DNA from: a virus
DNA length: 24,713 nucleotides
Virus record (IMG/VR): IMGVR_UViG_3300049847_000329
Span: 1-24,713 of that record
Reading direction: 5' to 3' (one strand)
This document shows positions 1 through 7,935 of the stretch, piece after piece (position 1 is the stretch's first letter; each line of letters opens with the position of its first letter). Below the pieces are notes generated by a model that searched no databases, was not told where the DNA came from, and was given only the letters and a program-made list of their open reading frames with translations. The position numbers and the translations under genes were made by a program.

Positions 1-1500
1 CCCCCGCCACAACAGCCCAAGCCCGCGCAAGGGTCAGCCGCAACCGACCCCAGTAAGATCGAAGCGGCGCTAGATGTCGTAGACGCTCGCATTGCGCGTA
101 TTGATAAGGCGCAATCGTGGAACACCAATACCGTTACTGCGGTGAGTCTGCGTAATCGGCTCAACGACGCAATGAGTAAGGTGGATAGCCTCTCTATCGA
201 TGGGGCGCGCAAAGACAAAATCAAAGGGCGCATCCAGAAGGCCCTAAAACGGCTCCCCCCTACTGAGGCTGCTAACGCCCCATCCCAGCCACCCACCGCG
301 AAGGGAAAAGACTTCGGTTCTGGGATTTTGGTATTTAAAAGTGGCGGCGCAACACCTAACTATCGTTGGGTATCGTATTCGACTAACGCATTTAAAGACC
401 GCGAGCGCGAAATTTTATCGACAGATGCTTTATATAAAAGCGTTGACCGAATGGATGCGCGCCAGTCGTACGGCCCGCTTCGATTTTGGCATGTGGGGGA
501 CGTATATCTTCCACCCCCAGACCAGTGGGATACTGCATACGCGTTGAAAGGTGTAGATTTAGGGCAGTGCGATTACTGCGCGGTGCATGATCGCGTGTTA
601 ATCGAATCAGGTACATTCAAAAGCGCAGTTATCGCCGAGCATGTAATGAAATCGGCGAATGATCTAGCCATCTCGGCAGGGTTTACCCACCCACCTGGAC
701 AGCCAGAAATATCAGGAGGCGTTTATACAGATGTAAATATATTTGAACGGAGTTTATTGCCACGCGGCAAAGCCGCTAATGAATTAACGGGAGTATTAGT
801 AACGAAGGAATTGAATATGAATATAAAAGCTGAAAAATTAGCGGCGCTTAAAGCCCTACTGGGGAACGATCATGATGCAGTCGTGAAAGTTCTGGGTGGA
901 GCCGAGGCAATCATGAAAGAAGCCGCAGGACAAAATCTATCGTTTAAAGAACTTGGGGCAAAACTAGGTGACAAAGATGCGCCGGTACCTGATGCGCTAA
1001 TTAATGCGCTAAAAGAGATTGGGATCATCGAAGACAAAGCCGCGCCCGCGCCCGCTACTGATGGTGATCCAGAAGATGTAACCGAGCCGCTAGAAACACC
1101 CGGCGAGCCACCAGACCCAGAAGATGACACCGAAGATCCAGAAGGCGCGATGATTATGGGCGACATGACCCCGAAGGAATTTAAAAGCTTGTTCACAGAC
1201 CCAGTAATTAAGGCCGTCGGCGATCTTGCGGCGGCCATCGCTGGTACCATGAAGGCTGCGCCCCAGACTGTAGCAGGTGATGCGGTTGTTAAAGCGCTTA
1301 AGGCGCTCGATGAATCAAGGGCCGATCTAGACAAGCGGATCAAGTCTCTTGAGGGCAGCGCCCCCACACTTGCGGCGAGTGACTCTCCCACTACGCTGTT
1401 ACAAAGTGGGGTTAAACGAAAATCCTATACCGAGAATAGCAACGGTGAGGTTTTGACTGACGATGACCGCCTAGCTAAGTTATGGGTAGGCGGCCAATAG
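1..1500 (+). CDS. Head maturation protease fused to scaffold (5' partial)
   Basis: The reading frame is open from base 1 with no stop, so the gene begins upstream of the window; the GTG at 142 is only the first start-like codon. Codons 1-20 are a Pro/Gln-rich linker. Codons about 105-270 look like an XkdF-type phage serine protease: a WHVGD segment with His at codon 164, an LIESGTF segment, an LAISAGF segment with Ser at codon 225, and an FERSLLP ending. His164 and Ser225 are my candidate catalytic residues. After codon 273 the protein changes to helical scaffold-like sequence with a very acidic Pro/Glu/Asp linker near codons 345-385. It lies 14 bases before the capsid gene, as expected for a protease-scaffold unit that matures the prohead. 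Whether the missing N-terminus carries another domain cannot be seen. Confidence 0.8.
   Translation, partial: PPPQQPKPAQGSAATDPSKIEAALDVVDARIARIDKAQSWNTNTVTAVSLRNRLNDAMSKVDSLSIDGARKDKIKGRIQKALKRLPPTEAANAPSQPPTAKGKDFGSGILVFKSGGATPNYRWVSYSTNAFKDREREILSTDALYKSVDRMDARQSYGPLRFWHVGDVYLPPPDQWDTAYALKGVDLGQCDYCAVHDRVLIESGTFKSAVIAEHVMKSANDLAISAGFTHPPGQPEISGGVYTDVNIFERSLLPRGKAANELTGVLVTKELNMNIKAEKLAALKALLGNDHDAVVKVLGGAEAIMKEAAGQNLSFKELGAKLGDKDAPVPDALINALKEIGIIEDKAAPAPATDGDPEDVTEPLETPGEPPDPEDDTEDPEGAMIMGDMTPKEFKSLFTDPVIKAVGDLAAAIAGTMKAAPQTVAGDAVVKALKALDESRADLDKRIKSLEGSAPTLAASDSPTTLLQSGVKRKSYTENSNGEVLTDDDRLAKLWVGGQ
805..810 (+). promoter_or_regulatory. Internal ribosome binding site for nested scaffold
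   Basis: AAGGAA lies six bases before an in-frame ATG at 817, inside the protease-scaffold gene and exactly where the protease domain ends and the scaffold-like region begins. It resembles a Shine-Dalgarno site and would allow separate production of scaffold. Confidence 0.5.
817..1500 (+). CDS. Nested scaffold protein (internal start)
   Basis: An in-frame ATG at 817 would give a 227-residue protein equal to the C-terminal half of the protease-scaffold polypeptide. It starts with helical, Lys/Glu/Ala-rich sequence (MNIKAEKLAALKALLG), passes through an acidic Pro-rich linker, and ends in another helical stretch, which is typical of scaffolding proteins. In phage lambda the scaffold Nu3 is made in the same way from inside protease gene C. 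The upstream AAGGAA and the position at the domain border support it; there is no direct proof of translation. Confidence 0.5.
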   Translation: MNIKAEKLAALKALLGNDHDAVVKVLGGAEAIMKEAAGQNLSFKELGAKLGDKDAPVPDALINALKEIGIIEDKAAPAPATDGDPEDVTEPLETPGEPPDPEDDTEDPEGAMIMGDMTPKEFKSLFTDPVIKAVGDLAAAIAGTMKAAPQTVAGDAVVKALKALDESRADLDKRIKSLEGSAPTLAASDSPTTLLQSGVKRKSYTENSNGEVLTDDDRLAKLWVGGQ

Positions 1501-1514
1501 ATAACAGGAGAAAT

Positions 1515-2984
1515 ATGAAATCAACACAAACAGGCGCAGACTACGCCGCAAAACTAACGCAACTAGAAAGTGCGGTTGAGCGGATTTTAGATGTCCAATC
1601 TAAAACTCTAACATTTAAAGACGGCGCGACCAGCCCTAATGTCCTTTTTGGGCAGACGATGGGTAACGCGTGGGGCGTTTTGGGACTTGACCCGAAAGTT
1701 ATTAACGCGATGGTGTTGCCCAATCTAGGGTTGATTGGGCGCTTGCCGGTGAGCGCGAGTAATGAACTTACGCCGATACACGCCTATCTAACTGGTGTAA
1801 CTGCGCCCAGCGCAGACAAGCCAACCACGATATGCGGCCCTGGCCCAGTGCCAGGGAACGTAAAGCGCGGGACAGTGACATGGCCGTTTGGTCGTATCGC
1901 GATGAGTACAAAAACCGTGAACCTCACCGCCCCAGTAGGCGCGGTGCTTAATCGCGGGCAGTTTCGCGACCTGCAACTTGTAGGCGGGCCGACAGATCCA
2001 AAAATCGGCCCTAACGTTCCTACGGGAATTGCTGGGATGCTAAACAGCGAGGCCAAGCAATCGATGTTTGAATTCCGTATGGGTTGGATTCAACGTCACG
2101 GGCGCTTGCTTTATAAAGGCGACCCCTCTAACAATACATACGATGGGTCTGGTGACATGATCTACGGCGAACCCGTTGGGCTTGACCGCATGATTAACAC
2201 CGGGTATCGCGATGCAATTACAGCGCAAGCCACACCCAGTCTCGACCCCAAGATTTTGAATTTTGGAACTGGTGTTACGGCCAATCCCACCAAACTAGTA
2301 CAGCAAATTACTGCGCTGGTTCGCTACAACAAAAAGCTTGCCAATGATGCAGGTCTAGCACCAACCCAGATTGCGTTAGTTGGCAGCGAAGGGCTGTTTT
2401 ACGAGATCACAGCCGTGTGGCCGTGTGCGTACGATACGTATCGCTGCACGCTAACAGACAACGGGACAGACCAACGCGTGATAAGCGTTGATGAGCAGAT
2501 CAAAAAAACCGAGGACATGCGCCAGGGTAAGTACCTGTTGGTCGATGGACAGCAGGTCGAATGGATCAGCGATGATTCTGCCACCGAGACAACGGGCGAT
2601 AACGTAACGTGGACGACATCGATCTATGTTGTGCCGCTGAAGTTTTTAGGCAACAACCCAGGCGTGTACGTGCAGTATTTTGATTTTGATACTGCGCCAC
2701 AGGTTGAGTTTAGAAACTTGTACAACCAAAACGATAAGGTGACCACTAGCGATAATGGCCGCTTTATCTGGGTGCGCCGCAGTGATGGGTTCTGTGCATC
2801 GATGGACGCAGTAGAGCGCCCGCGATACGTGCTAGATGTACCGTTTTTAAGCGCGCGTATTACCAACGTCAGCTATACCCCGCTGCTATCGATGCGGTCT
2901 GGGTGGAACGATGACGCTCGGTTCTACAACGGTGGCGTATACAAGAATGGGCCTGTGCCTTACTTCTACTCTAACCCAGCGTAA
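1515..2984 (+). CDS. Major capsid protein (489 aa)
   Basis: The protein follows the protease-scaffold gene directly, which is the usual place of an HK97-fold major capsid protein. Start chosen at ATG 1515 because AGGAG at 1506-1510 lies four bases before it; an upstream in-frame start at 1482 would overlap the previous gene and lacks such a site. The N-terminal 35 residues are helical and could be a short delta-like region. The rest is a globular, mixed alpha/beta protein rich in Gly, Asn and aromatic residues, ending in a Tyr-rich tail. Only a four-codon-scale gap separates it from the glycosyltransferase gene. The assignment rests mainly on position, size and overall composition; I see no diagnostic short motif. 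Confidence 0.75.
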   Translation: MKSTQTGADYAAKLTQLESAVERILDVQSKTLTFKDGATSPNVLFGQTMGNAWGVLGLDPKVINAMVLPNLGLIGRLPVSASNELTPIHAYLTGVTAPSADKPTTICGPGPVPGNVKRGTVTWPFGRIAMSTKTVNLTAPVGAVLNRGQFRDLQLVGGPTDPKIGPNVPTGIAGMLNSEAKQSMFEFRMGWIQRHGRLLYKGDPSNNTYDGSGDMIYGEPVGLDRMINTGYRDAITAQATPSLDPKILNFGTGVTANPTKLVQQITALVRYNKKLANDAGLAPTQIALVGSEGLFYEITAVWPCAYDTYRCTLTDNGTDQRVISVDEQIKKTEDMRQGKYLLVDGQQVEWISDDSATETTGDNVTWTTSIYVVPLKFLGNNPGVYVQYFDFDTAPQVEFRNLYNQNDKVTTSDNGRFIWVRRSDGFCASMDAVERPRYVLDVPFLSARITNVSYTPLLSMRSGWNDDARFYNGGVYKNGPVPYFYSNPA

Positions 2985-2987
2985 ACT

Positions 2988-3695
2988 ATGTGGCCCGACG
3001 TTGCGATTTTGGTACCAACGTATAACCGTGCGGATGTTTGTGTCCGCACGGTTGATTTATTGCTAAAAAACCTTTCTTACTGCGGCGACATGCATTTTCT
3101 TGTCGGGTGTGATGGCACTGACAACACACCCGACAAGTTAGAGGACTGGGCTGCAAGAGAAGGCGTGCGCGACAGGCTCATGGTACTACGTGAGCCTTCT
3201 GGTGGAATAGGCGCAAACATCAATCGCCTAATCGAGCGAGCGCATATGTTCACTGATTTTTACGTGAGTTTAGATGACGACCATCACCTAATCGGCCAGA
3301 TCAGTCTTTCTCGGCATGTTGAGAAGCTGCGCGACGACCGTCAAGCCGGGTGGATTCACCTCATGATGGAGGCGCTAGGCGATGAGCATTTTGATCCGTA
3401 TAAATTTCAAGGCGTTTTAGACAAAGATCATTACTGGCGTATAGACTGGGATTGCCCAGAAAGATTCGTCATGAGTTTTAGGCCGCATATATTTCATCAT
3501 AGGTTTATCGAAGTCATGGGCTATCTAAATGAAGGATTAAAAACCGGCGAGACCGAATGGGAGTATGCAGGCCGAACTAAACGAATTGGCAGTCAAGGCG
3601 GCGGGGTAGATGTTTTAGTGCCGCTATGTGCATATGGGTGTTACCACTGGCGGCATGATGCCGCCGATGTGTCTTGGAATCAAAGGGGGCTTTAA
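2988..3695 (+). CDS. Glycosyltransferase, GT2/GT-A type (235 aa)
   Basis: The N-terminus VAILVPTYNRADV is the first beta strand and nucleotide-binding turn of GT-A fold glycosyltransferases. FYVSLDDDHH places the metal- and sugar-nucleotide-binding Asp triplet at residues 96-98. A C-terminal GETEWEYAGR segment holds acidic residues where GT2 enzymes carry their base. It would transfer a sugar from a nucleotide sugar to an unknown acceptor in the host cytoplasm. It begins three bases after the capsid gene stop and ends in a TAATG overlap with the next gene, so it is transcribed with the capsid gene. This placement suggests a virion protein as acceptor, but a host-modifying or DNA-modifying role is also possible. 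Confidence 0.85.
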   Translation: MWPDVAILVPTYNRADVCVRTVDLLLKNLSYCGDMHFLVGCDGTDNTPDKLEDWAAREGVRDRLMVLREPSGGIGANINRLIERAHMFTDFYVSLDDDHHLIGQISLSRHVEKLRDDRQAGWIHLMMEALGDEHFDPYKFQGVLDKDHYWRIDWDCPERFVMSFRPHIFHHRFIEVMGYLNEGLKTGETEWEYAGRTKRIGSQGGGVDVLVPLCAYGCYHWRHDAADVSWNQRGL

Positions 3696-3994
3696 TGACA
3701 AATATATTGCTAGGCAAGGCGATCCACTACGTATTGGCGCAGTATGACCTAGGCGAAGGGCGCAAGACTTCAAAGCCGGGGCGACATGTGCCTGGGATCA
3801 TCGTTCAAGATTGGGGCAGCTCAATCAACGCGGTAATTTTCATAGACGGTACTAATGATTTCTGGGATGGTAAACCCGCTGCAAGCCCAGGCCAAGAAAA
3901 ACTTACCCTATGGAGAACCAGTATCACGCGCGATGAAGATACCCGCAAGCCTGGATCGTGGCATTTAGAAGACGACACAATCCAAACCGAATAA
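3695..3994 (+). CDS. Conserved small phage protein of unknown function (99 aa)
   Basis: Start chosen at ATG 3695, which shares one base with the preceding TAA and has AAGGGGGC just upstream; an in-frame TTG at 3674 is less likely. The sequence has GKAIHYVLAQ near the start, then PGIIVQDWG, NAVIFIDGTND, LWRTS and KPGSWH. I recognise this pattern from small proteins encoded near head genes of many phages and have no function for it. It is probably a compact beta-rich fold. It sits between two glycosyltransferase genes, with one-base overlaps on both sides. Confidence 0.75.
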   Translation: MTNILLGKAIHYVLAQYDLGEGRKTSKPGRHVPGIIVQDWGSSINAVIFIDGTNDFWDGKPAASPGQEKLTLWRTSITRDEDTRKPGSWHLEDDTIQTE

Positions 3995-5925
3995 TGGCGA
4001 CACTCTCCCTAGAAGTAACCCGGTCAGACTACACCATAGAGGGTATGCGTAGGCTACGCAGTGCGGCTAGCGTGTGGTCTAGCGACGAGGTTGTTGCCGC
4101 GCAGGTGGAGCGCGAGACCCGTAGACCGTGCCCAAACAATCCCATAGATGCAGATACCTACGCCCGCCTGAAGGCCGAAAAATCTAACGGGCTGGTCTGT
4201 GTGGTAATCCCTAACTACAATTACGGGGCCTATGTTGGTAGTGCCATCATGTCGGCGATTAAGCAAACTCGCCGCCCAGATGAAATAATCATCGTAGACG
4301 ATGCCAGTACCGACAACTCTATTGAGGTAATTAATGCTTCGATAGAGCAAGCCGACAAAGCCGGGATCAGTGCGAGGCTCATTCAGCATGACGTAAATTC
4401 TGGTACCGTGGGCGCATCTCGTAATACTGGCATATCTGCAACGATATGTGAGTACATCGTGTGTCTAGATAGCGATGACATGATCGAACCGCTGTATATC
4501 GAGACACTACTAAACGCGATTAAGTCTCGCCCTGATGTCGGTGTAGTTTATTCGGGCGTAAGGACACTCGAAGAAAACGAGGGTAACGCAATTAGGTTAT
4601 GGGAGAACTGGCCGCCTCTATTTAATTGGGGCTGGATGACGACAAAATCCGAGACGATTAATAACTGTATCCCAGTTGCGAGTATGTTTAGGCGCGAGAT
4701 GTGGCATCGCGCAGGCGGCTATGACGCTGCAATTAGAAGCGCTGAAGACGTTGATTTCTGGCTGCGCGGGTTGTCGCTGGGGTTTGATGCAGTAAAGGTC
4801 ACCAGCGAGCCGCTATTTACCTATCGACGGCATGGAGCAAGCATGAGTACGTCCCGTAGGCCCGATAATATTAGGTATTGGCAACGCGCCTATGACGGAT
4901 ATAAAGCACTTGCTTCACCGTGCGGTGAAGCACCTACGTTTAGAGATTACACCCACCCGCTAATTAGCGTGATTATTCCAGTCGGCCCTAGTCATGCTGC
5001 GCTTGTTAAAACCGCGCTGTATTCGCTTGATGCGCAGACATATAAAAACTTTGAAATAATCGTCGTAGACGATACCGATCAAGATATCGCGCATGTGGTT
5101 AGATCTATTCGCCCGTACGTGCGGGTGATTAGTGATGGTAATTCTGGCGTGAGCGCGGCCAGAAACAAAGGTATAGAAGCGGCGCGGGGCAAGTTGGTTT
5201 TATTTCTAGACGCAGACGACTATCTAGCCGCCGATGCGCTTGAGGTGATGCTAAAAACTTATCTGGGAGCGCGCGGCGGATACGTATATGCAGGCTGGCA
5301 TATCGTGGGCGAGCGCGGTGAGATTACCAGTAGCCACGAAGCACCTCAACATCATACGATTGATTGGATGAGTCCAAGCACACGCGGGATGCACCCCGTG
5401 ACGGTGCTTATGCCGACTGAACACGCCAGGCGAATTAGATTCGATATAGATGTACCAGTATTTGAAGACTGGGACTTTTTCGCGCGTTGCGCGATGAATG
5501 CGCTATGGGGCACGACTGCGCTAAAGCCCTTATTGTTTTATCGCGCCACGACTGGCGCGCGCAGAAAACTAAGCGAGGACAATATTAATATTATGCGTAC
5601 TCGTGTAAAAGAGCGCTATGAGCCGCATATAGCCGAGGTAATGAATATGGGGTGCTGCGGAAACACTGAGCCTATCGAGTCTATATATAACCAAGCATAC
5701 GATCCAGCGTATCGATACTCGTTTACGCCAACAGGAAAGGTTTTGTACGATTACATTGGCGATTATGCCGCGCCGGTGTTTTATTTTGGTAAATACCAGG
5801 CTTATAAAGGTTGCCCACCAATCGAAGTAGACCCAGGCGATAAAAATAAAATCGAGTCTACGGGGGTTTTTGTGCCACACGAGAATGCGCCAACGCATGA
5901 GCCGGCCTTGATGGAGGATCGATGA
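3994..5925 (+). CDS. Tandem-domain glycosyltransferase with C-terminal extra module (643 aa)
   Basis: Two GT2 domains are visible. Domain 1 (about 66-300) has VVIPNYNYG at 70-78, IIIVDDAS at 98-105, CLDSDDM at 157-163 and EDVDFW at 251-256. Domain 2 (about 322-530) has ISVIIPV at 324-330, IIVVDDT at 355-361, FLDADDY at 404-410 and EDWDFF at 491-496. Both keep the acidic motifs, so both may be active. Residues 550-643 form a separate module starting MGCCGN and holding VLYDYIGDY, YFGKYQAY and a VDPGDK...GVFV ending; similar modules occur as small stand-alone phage proteins. Start chosen at ATG 3994 (TAATG overlap); no Shine-Dalgarno is visible, so coupling is likely. A host surface-glycan role is the alternative to virion glycosylation. 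Confidence 0.85.
   Translation: MATLSLEVTRSDYTIEGMRRLRSAASVWSSDEVVAAQVERETRRPCPNNPIDADTYARLKAEKSNGLVCVVIPNYNYGAYVGSAIMSAIKQTRRPDEIIIVDDASTDNSIEVINASIEQADKAGISARLIQHDVNSGTVGASRNTGISATICEYIVCLDSDDMIEPLYIETLLNAIKSRPDVGVVYSGVRTLEENEGNAIRLWENWPPLFNWGWMTTKSETINNCIPVASMFRREMWHRAGGYDAAIRSAEDVDFWLRGLSLGFDAVKVTSEPLFTYRRHGASMSTSRRPDNIRYWQRAYDGYKALASPCGEAPTFRDYTHPLISVIIPVGPSHAALVKTALYSLDAQTYKNFEIIVVDDTDQDIAHVVRSIRPYVRVISDGNSGVSAARNKGIEAARGKLVLFLDADDYLAADALEVMLKTYLGARGGYVYAGWHIVGERGEITSSHEAPQHHTIDWMSPSTRGMHPVTVLMPTEHARRIRFDIDVPVFEDWDFFARCAMNALWGTTALKPLLFYRATTGARRKLSEDNINIMRTRVKERYEPHIAEVMNMGCCGNTEPIESIYNQAYDPAYRYSFTPTGKVLYDYIGDYAAPVFYFGKYQAYKGCPPIEVDPGDKNKIESTGVFVPHENAPTHEPALMEDR
4911..4932. repeat. Inverted repeat at GT domain border
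   Basis: TGCTTCACCG and CGGTGAAGCA form a ten-base inverted repeat separated by two bases. It encodes residues about 306-313, exactly in the linker between the two glycosyltransferase domains. There is no T-run after it, so it is not a typical terminator. It may be chance or a scar of gene fusion. Confidence 0.4.
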
Positions 5926-6212
5926 GTATTGAGCGTATCGTCATCGCTGGGCTAATTGCCTATCGGGTGAGCCGTATCGTTATCGCTGACGATGGGCCAT
6001 TTGACGTACTTGCAAATTTACGCGCTAGGGCCAGTATCAATAAACAAGATACCTGGTGGCGTAGAGGACTGGCGTGTATGGCGTGTGTGTCGTTTTGGGT
6101 TGGGGTTGTTTCTATCTTTGTGCTGGGCGAGCGTGAATTAATCGGGGTTGTGAGCGGCGGGTTGGCTGCATCAACCATTGCGATACTGGTTAGCCGCAAT
6201 GCGAAAGTTTAA
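5922..6212 (+). CDS. DUF1360-like membrane protein (96 aa)
   Basis: ATGA overlap with the glycosyltransferase gene. The start, IVIAGLIAYRVSRIVIADDGPFDVLANLRARA, is typical of DUF1360 proteins: a hydrophobic helix, then an RxxRxxxxDxGP-type segment and an LR motif. A second segment, LACMACVSFWVGVVSIFVLG, holds the conserved CxxC before a Trp and continues as a membrane helix; a third hydrophobic stretch lies near residues 74-90. The family is common in phages and spore-formers and has no known reaction. A lysis-related role is possible because another small membrane protein follows, but nothing in the sequence proves it. Confidence 0.75.
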   Translation: MSIERIVIAGLIAYRVSRIVIADDGPFDVLANLRARASINKQDTWWRRGLACMACVSFWVGVVSIFVLGERELIGVVSGGLAASTIAILVSRNAKV

Positions 6213-6369
6213 ACAACCAAACCTAGTTATTGCGCTTGTCGCGCTGGTCATCATTGGACTAGTACTGTTAGCGCTGGCTGCGATTGTCAGCGCAGTTGTT
6301 CGAAACGCCCCTACCTGGATGGGGGTGCTAATAATTATCGTCGTAATCGCTTTTTTAGTTAAGGAGTAA
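6199..6369 (+). CDS. Small two-helix membrane protein (56 aa)
   Basis: The chosen ATG at 6199 overlaps the end of the DUF1360-like gene by 14 bases. The protein begins MRKFKQ (basic, cytoplasmic), then has two hydrophobic helices, LVIALVALVIIGLVLLALAA and WMGVLIIIVVIAFLV, separated by a short polar turn. Size and topology resemble class II holins, but many small phage membrane proteins look like this and no endolysin gene is visible nearby. The stop overlaps the AAGGAG ribosome binding site of the next gene. I do not assign a function. Confidence 0.6.
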   Translation: MRKFKQPNLVIALVALVIIGLVLLALAAIVSAVVRNAPTWMGVLIIIVVIAFLVKE

Positions 6370-6371
6370 AA

Positions 6372-6830
6372 ATGGCAGGCGTAACAAACAGAGGAAAGTT
6401 TTTAATGCTACAGCTTTGGGGGCGCACTACATCCCCAGTGACGAGCGTGTTTTATTTGGCGCTATCTACATCTACGACAGCACCAAACCCAGATACAAAT
6501 ACCGTCGCAGATATCAGCGAGATTGCAGCCGGTAACGGCTACACATCAGGCGGTCTGAGTGTGAGCCGCAACTCGACGGATTTTGACGTGCTGACAGAAG
6601 ACGACACCAATGACCGAGGACTAATTCAGCTAAAGGACTTTGTGTGGACTGCATCGGGCGGCAATTTGCCCGCATCGGGTTTAGGCGCGCGCTATGCGCT
6701 GGGTCTAACCGACGAGGGCACGATCTCAGCGCGTCAGGTGTGGGCGTTCTGGGATTTGGTGAGTGACCGTACTGTATCGGTGGGCCAAACTCTGACCCTG
6801 CAAAATTGTGAAGTGAGGTTAACTGAATGA
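6372..6830 (+). CDS. Conserved phage structural protein, head/decoration-like (152 aa)
   Basis: ATG at 6372 follows AAGGAG at 6361-6366. The sequence begins VTNRGKFLMLQL and holds FYLALSTSTTAPNPDT, ISEIAAGNGYTSGG, NSTDFDVL, DFVWTASGG and VSVGQTLTLQ. This set is familiar from a family of about 150-residue phage proteins encoded close to the capsid gene. The fold is probably all-beta. A role as decoration or minor head protein fits the position; I know of no proven function. Its stop forms an ATGA overlap with the next gene. Confidence 0.7.
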   Translation: MAGVTNRGKFLMLQLWGRTTSPVTSVFYLALSTSTTAPNPDTNTVADISEIAAGNGYTSGGLSVSRNSTDFDVLTEDDTNDRGLIQLKDFVWTASGGNLPASGLGARYALGLTDEGTISARQVWAFWDLVSDRTVSVGQTLTLQNCEVRLTE

Positions 6831-7255
6831 TTGATCTATCGATTGCCAAACTGGTACCAGAAAATAAAGACACCGAGGTTATGTGGTTTGAGGTTGCGCC
6901 AAGCGACCTGTATCCAGGGATGGTCGAACACCTGAAGCCTATTAAAGATAAAAAGATTTTCCCGCAAGGGCAGACCCCGTTATCTGCATACTACGCTGTA
7001 CTAATAGGTCTGCCTGATGATGTGTTCACGCTTATCGATATGGCGGCTGAAGACACGCCCACAGATAGGCTACGAGAGCGCGCGGCAATACTGGAAATAT
7101 CACGCCTGTGGTTTACAGAAATGTTGCACTATCAATTAGGATCTGTCCCAATGGGTTTAAGGATTCTTAAGGACGACAAATACAGACTGGCGTTGCCACA
7201 AGGGGCAACGCATTCGCCTGCGGCTACGCCCTATTTTGGAATCCTTGAGGACTAA
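6827..7255 (+). CDS. Hypothetical phage protein (142 aa)
   Basis: ATGA overlap upstream and TAATG overlap downstream place it firmly in the late operon. It is a soluble, mixed-composition protein with a helical middle (DRLRERAAILEISRLWFTEML) and no motif I recognise. Near its 3' end, 7190-7211, an eight-base inverted repeat (GCGTTGCC/GGCAACGC) with a six-base loop lies inside the coding sequence and has no T-run. Function unknown. Confidence 0.65.
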   Translation: MIDLSIAKLVPENKDTEVMWFEVAPSDLYPGMVEHLKPIKDKKIFPQGQTPLSAYYAVLIGLPDDVFTLIDMAAEDTPTDRLRERAAILEISRLWFTEMLHYQLGSVPMGLRILKDDKYRLALPQGATHSPAATPYFGILED

Positions 7256-7932
7256 TGAGCGTTATCCAGTCGAAGATAGCAACAACGACAGCCAGCACCG
7301 CGCTCGCTTGTACGTTTGATTTACCCGTGAAGGCGGGTAATACCGTTGTTGCTATTTTTACAACGCTCACGGTACCGACATCTCCGACAGTAGATGACAA
7401 TCAGGGTAATGGCAACTATGCAATAGTGACCAATGACGGGACTGGCACGCGCGAATTAACAATGCACTACAAGCCAAACGTGGCGGCATCGGGGACGTTT
7501 ACGGTGACGTTTCACTCAACTAATTCAATTGCCAGTTCACTCGTGATTTTAGAAATTGCGGGAGTAACTGCATCACTAGACAATTTCAATGGCACAGGAT
7601 CAGGCACAGGCACAACCGTAACGACTGGGAGCGTAACGCCCACTGTAGTGGGAACAATTGTTATTGCGGCGTTTGTACATGGATCGGCCAGTAACCTAAC
7701 GATTACTCCGTCAGCAACGTACACACAGGTTCAAGAAAACGAAGGCGGCGCAACGACTGCCCCTATTGGGGTCGAGTGTCAAACTAGGCCACTTGCAAGC
7801 GCCGGTACTGCAACCTGGACAATCAGTAGTAGCGCTACCTATGCCTCCGTAATTGCGTCGTTTAAATTGCGCGATACGTTCCCAGCGGCGTATGCGCCTA
7901 GCAAGAGGGTGAATGCAGCCTATAGGATGTGA
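7255..7932 (+). CDS. Beta-sandwich, Ig-like surface/decoration protein (225 aa)
   Basis: The sequence is rich in Thr, Ser, Ala and Val, with alternating hydrophobic strands and few charged residues. It has the order typical of an Ig-like or jelly-roll virion domain: VKAGNTVVAIFTTL, PTVDDNQGN, ELTMHYKPN, GTFTVTFHS, then SLVILEIAGV and a Gly/Thr-rich loop GTGSGTGTTVTTGS before the second half. Such domains are often head-decoration or fibre parts. TAATG overlap with the gene before it. The short C-terminal tail (SKRVNAAYRM) is basic. Exact location in the virion is not known. Confidence 0.6.
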   Translation: MSVIQSKIATTTASTALACTFDLPVKAGNTVVAIFTTLTVPTSPTVDDNQGNGNYAIVTNDGTGTRELTMHYKPNVAASGTFTVTFHSTNSIASSLVILEIAGVTASLDNFNGTGSGTGTTVTTGSVTPTVVGTIVIAAFVHGSASNLTITPSATYTQVQENEGGATTAPIGVECQTRPLASAGTATWTISSSATYASVIASFKLRDTFPAAYAPSKRVNAAYRM

Positions 7933-7935
7933 TAA

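Noticed and set aside
870-1391. 173-codon minus-strand frame opposite the scaffold region.
   Set aside because: Ser/Ala/Pro-rich shadow of the acidic scaffold sequence; no ribosome site and no neighbours on that strand.
3649-3665. Eight-base inverted repeat GGCGGCAT/ATGCCGCC near the end of the first GT gene.
   Set aside because: Short, inside coding sequence, no T-run; could easily arise by chance.
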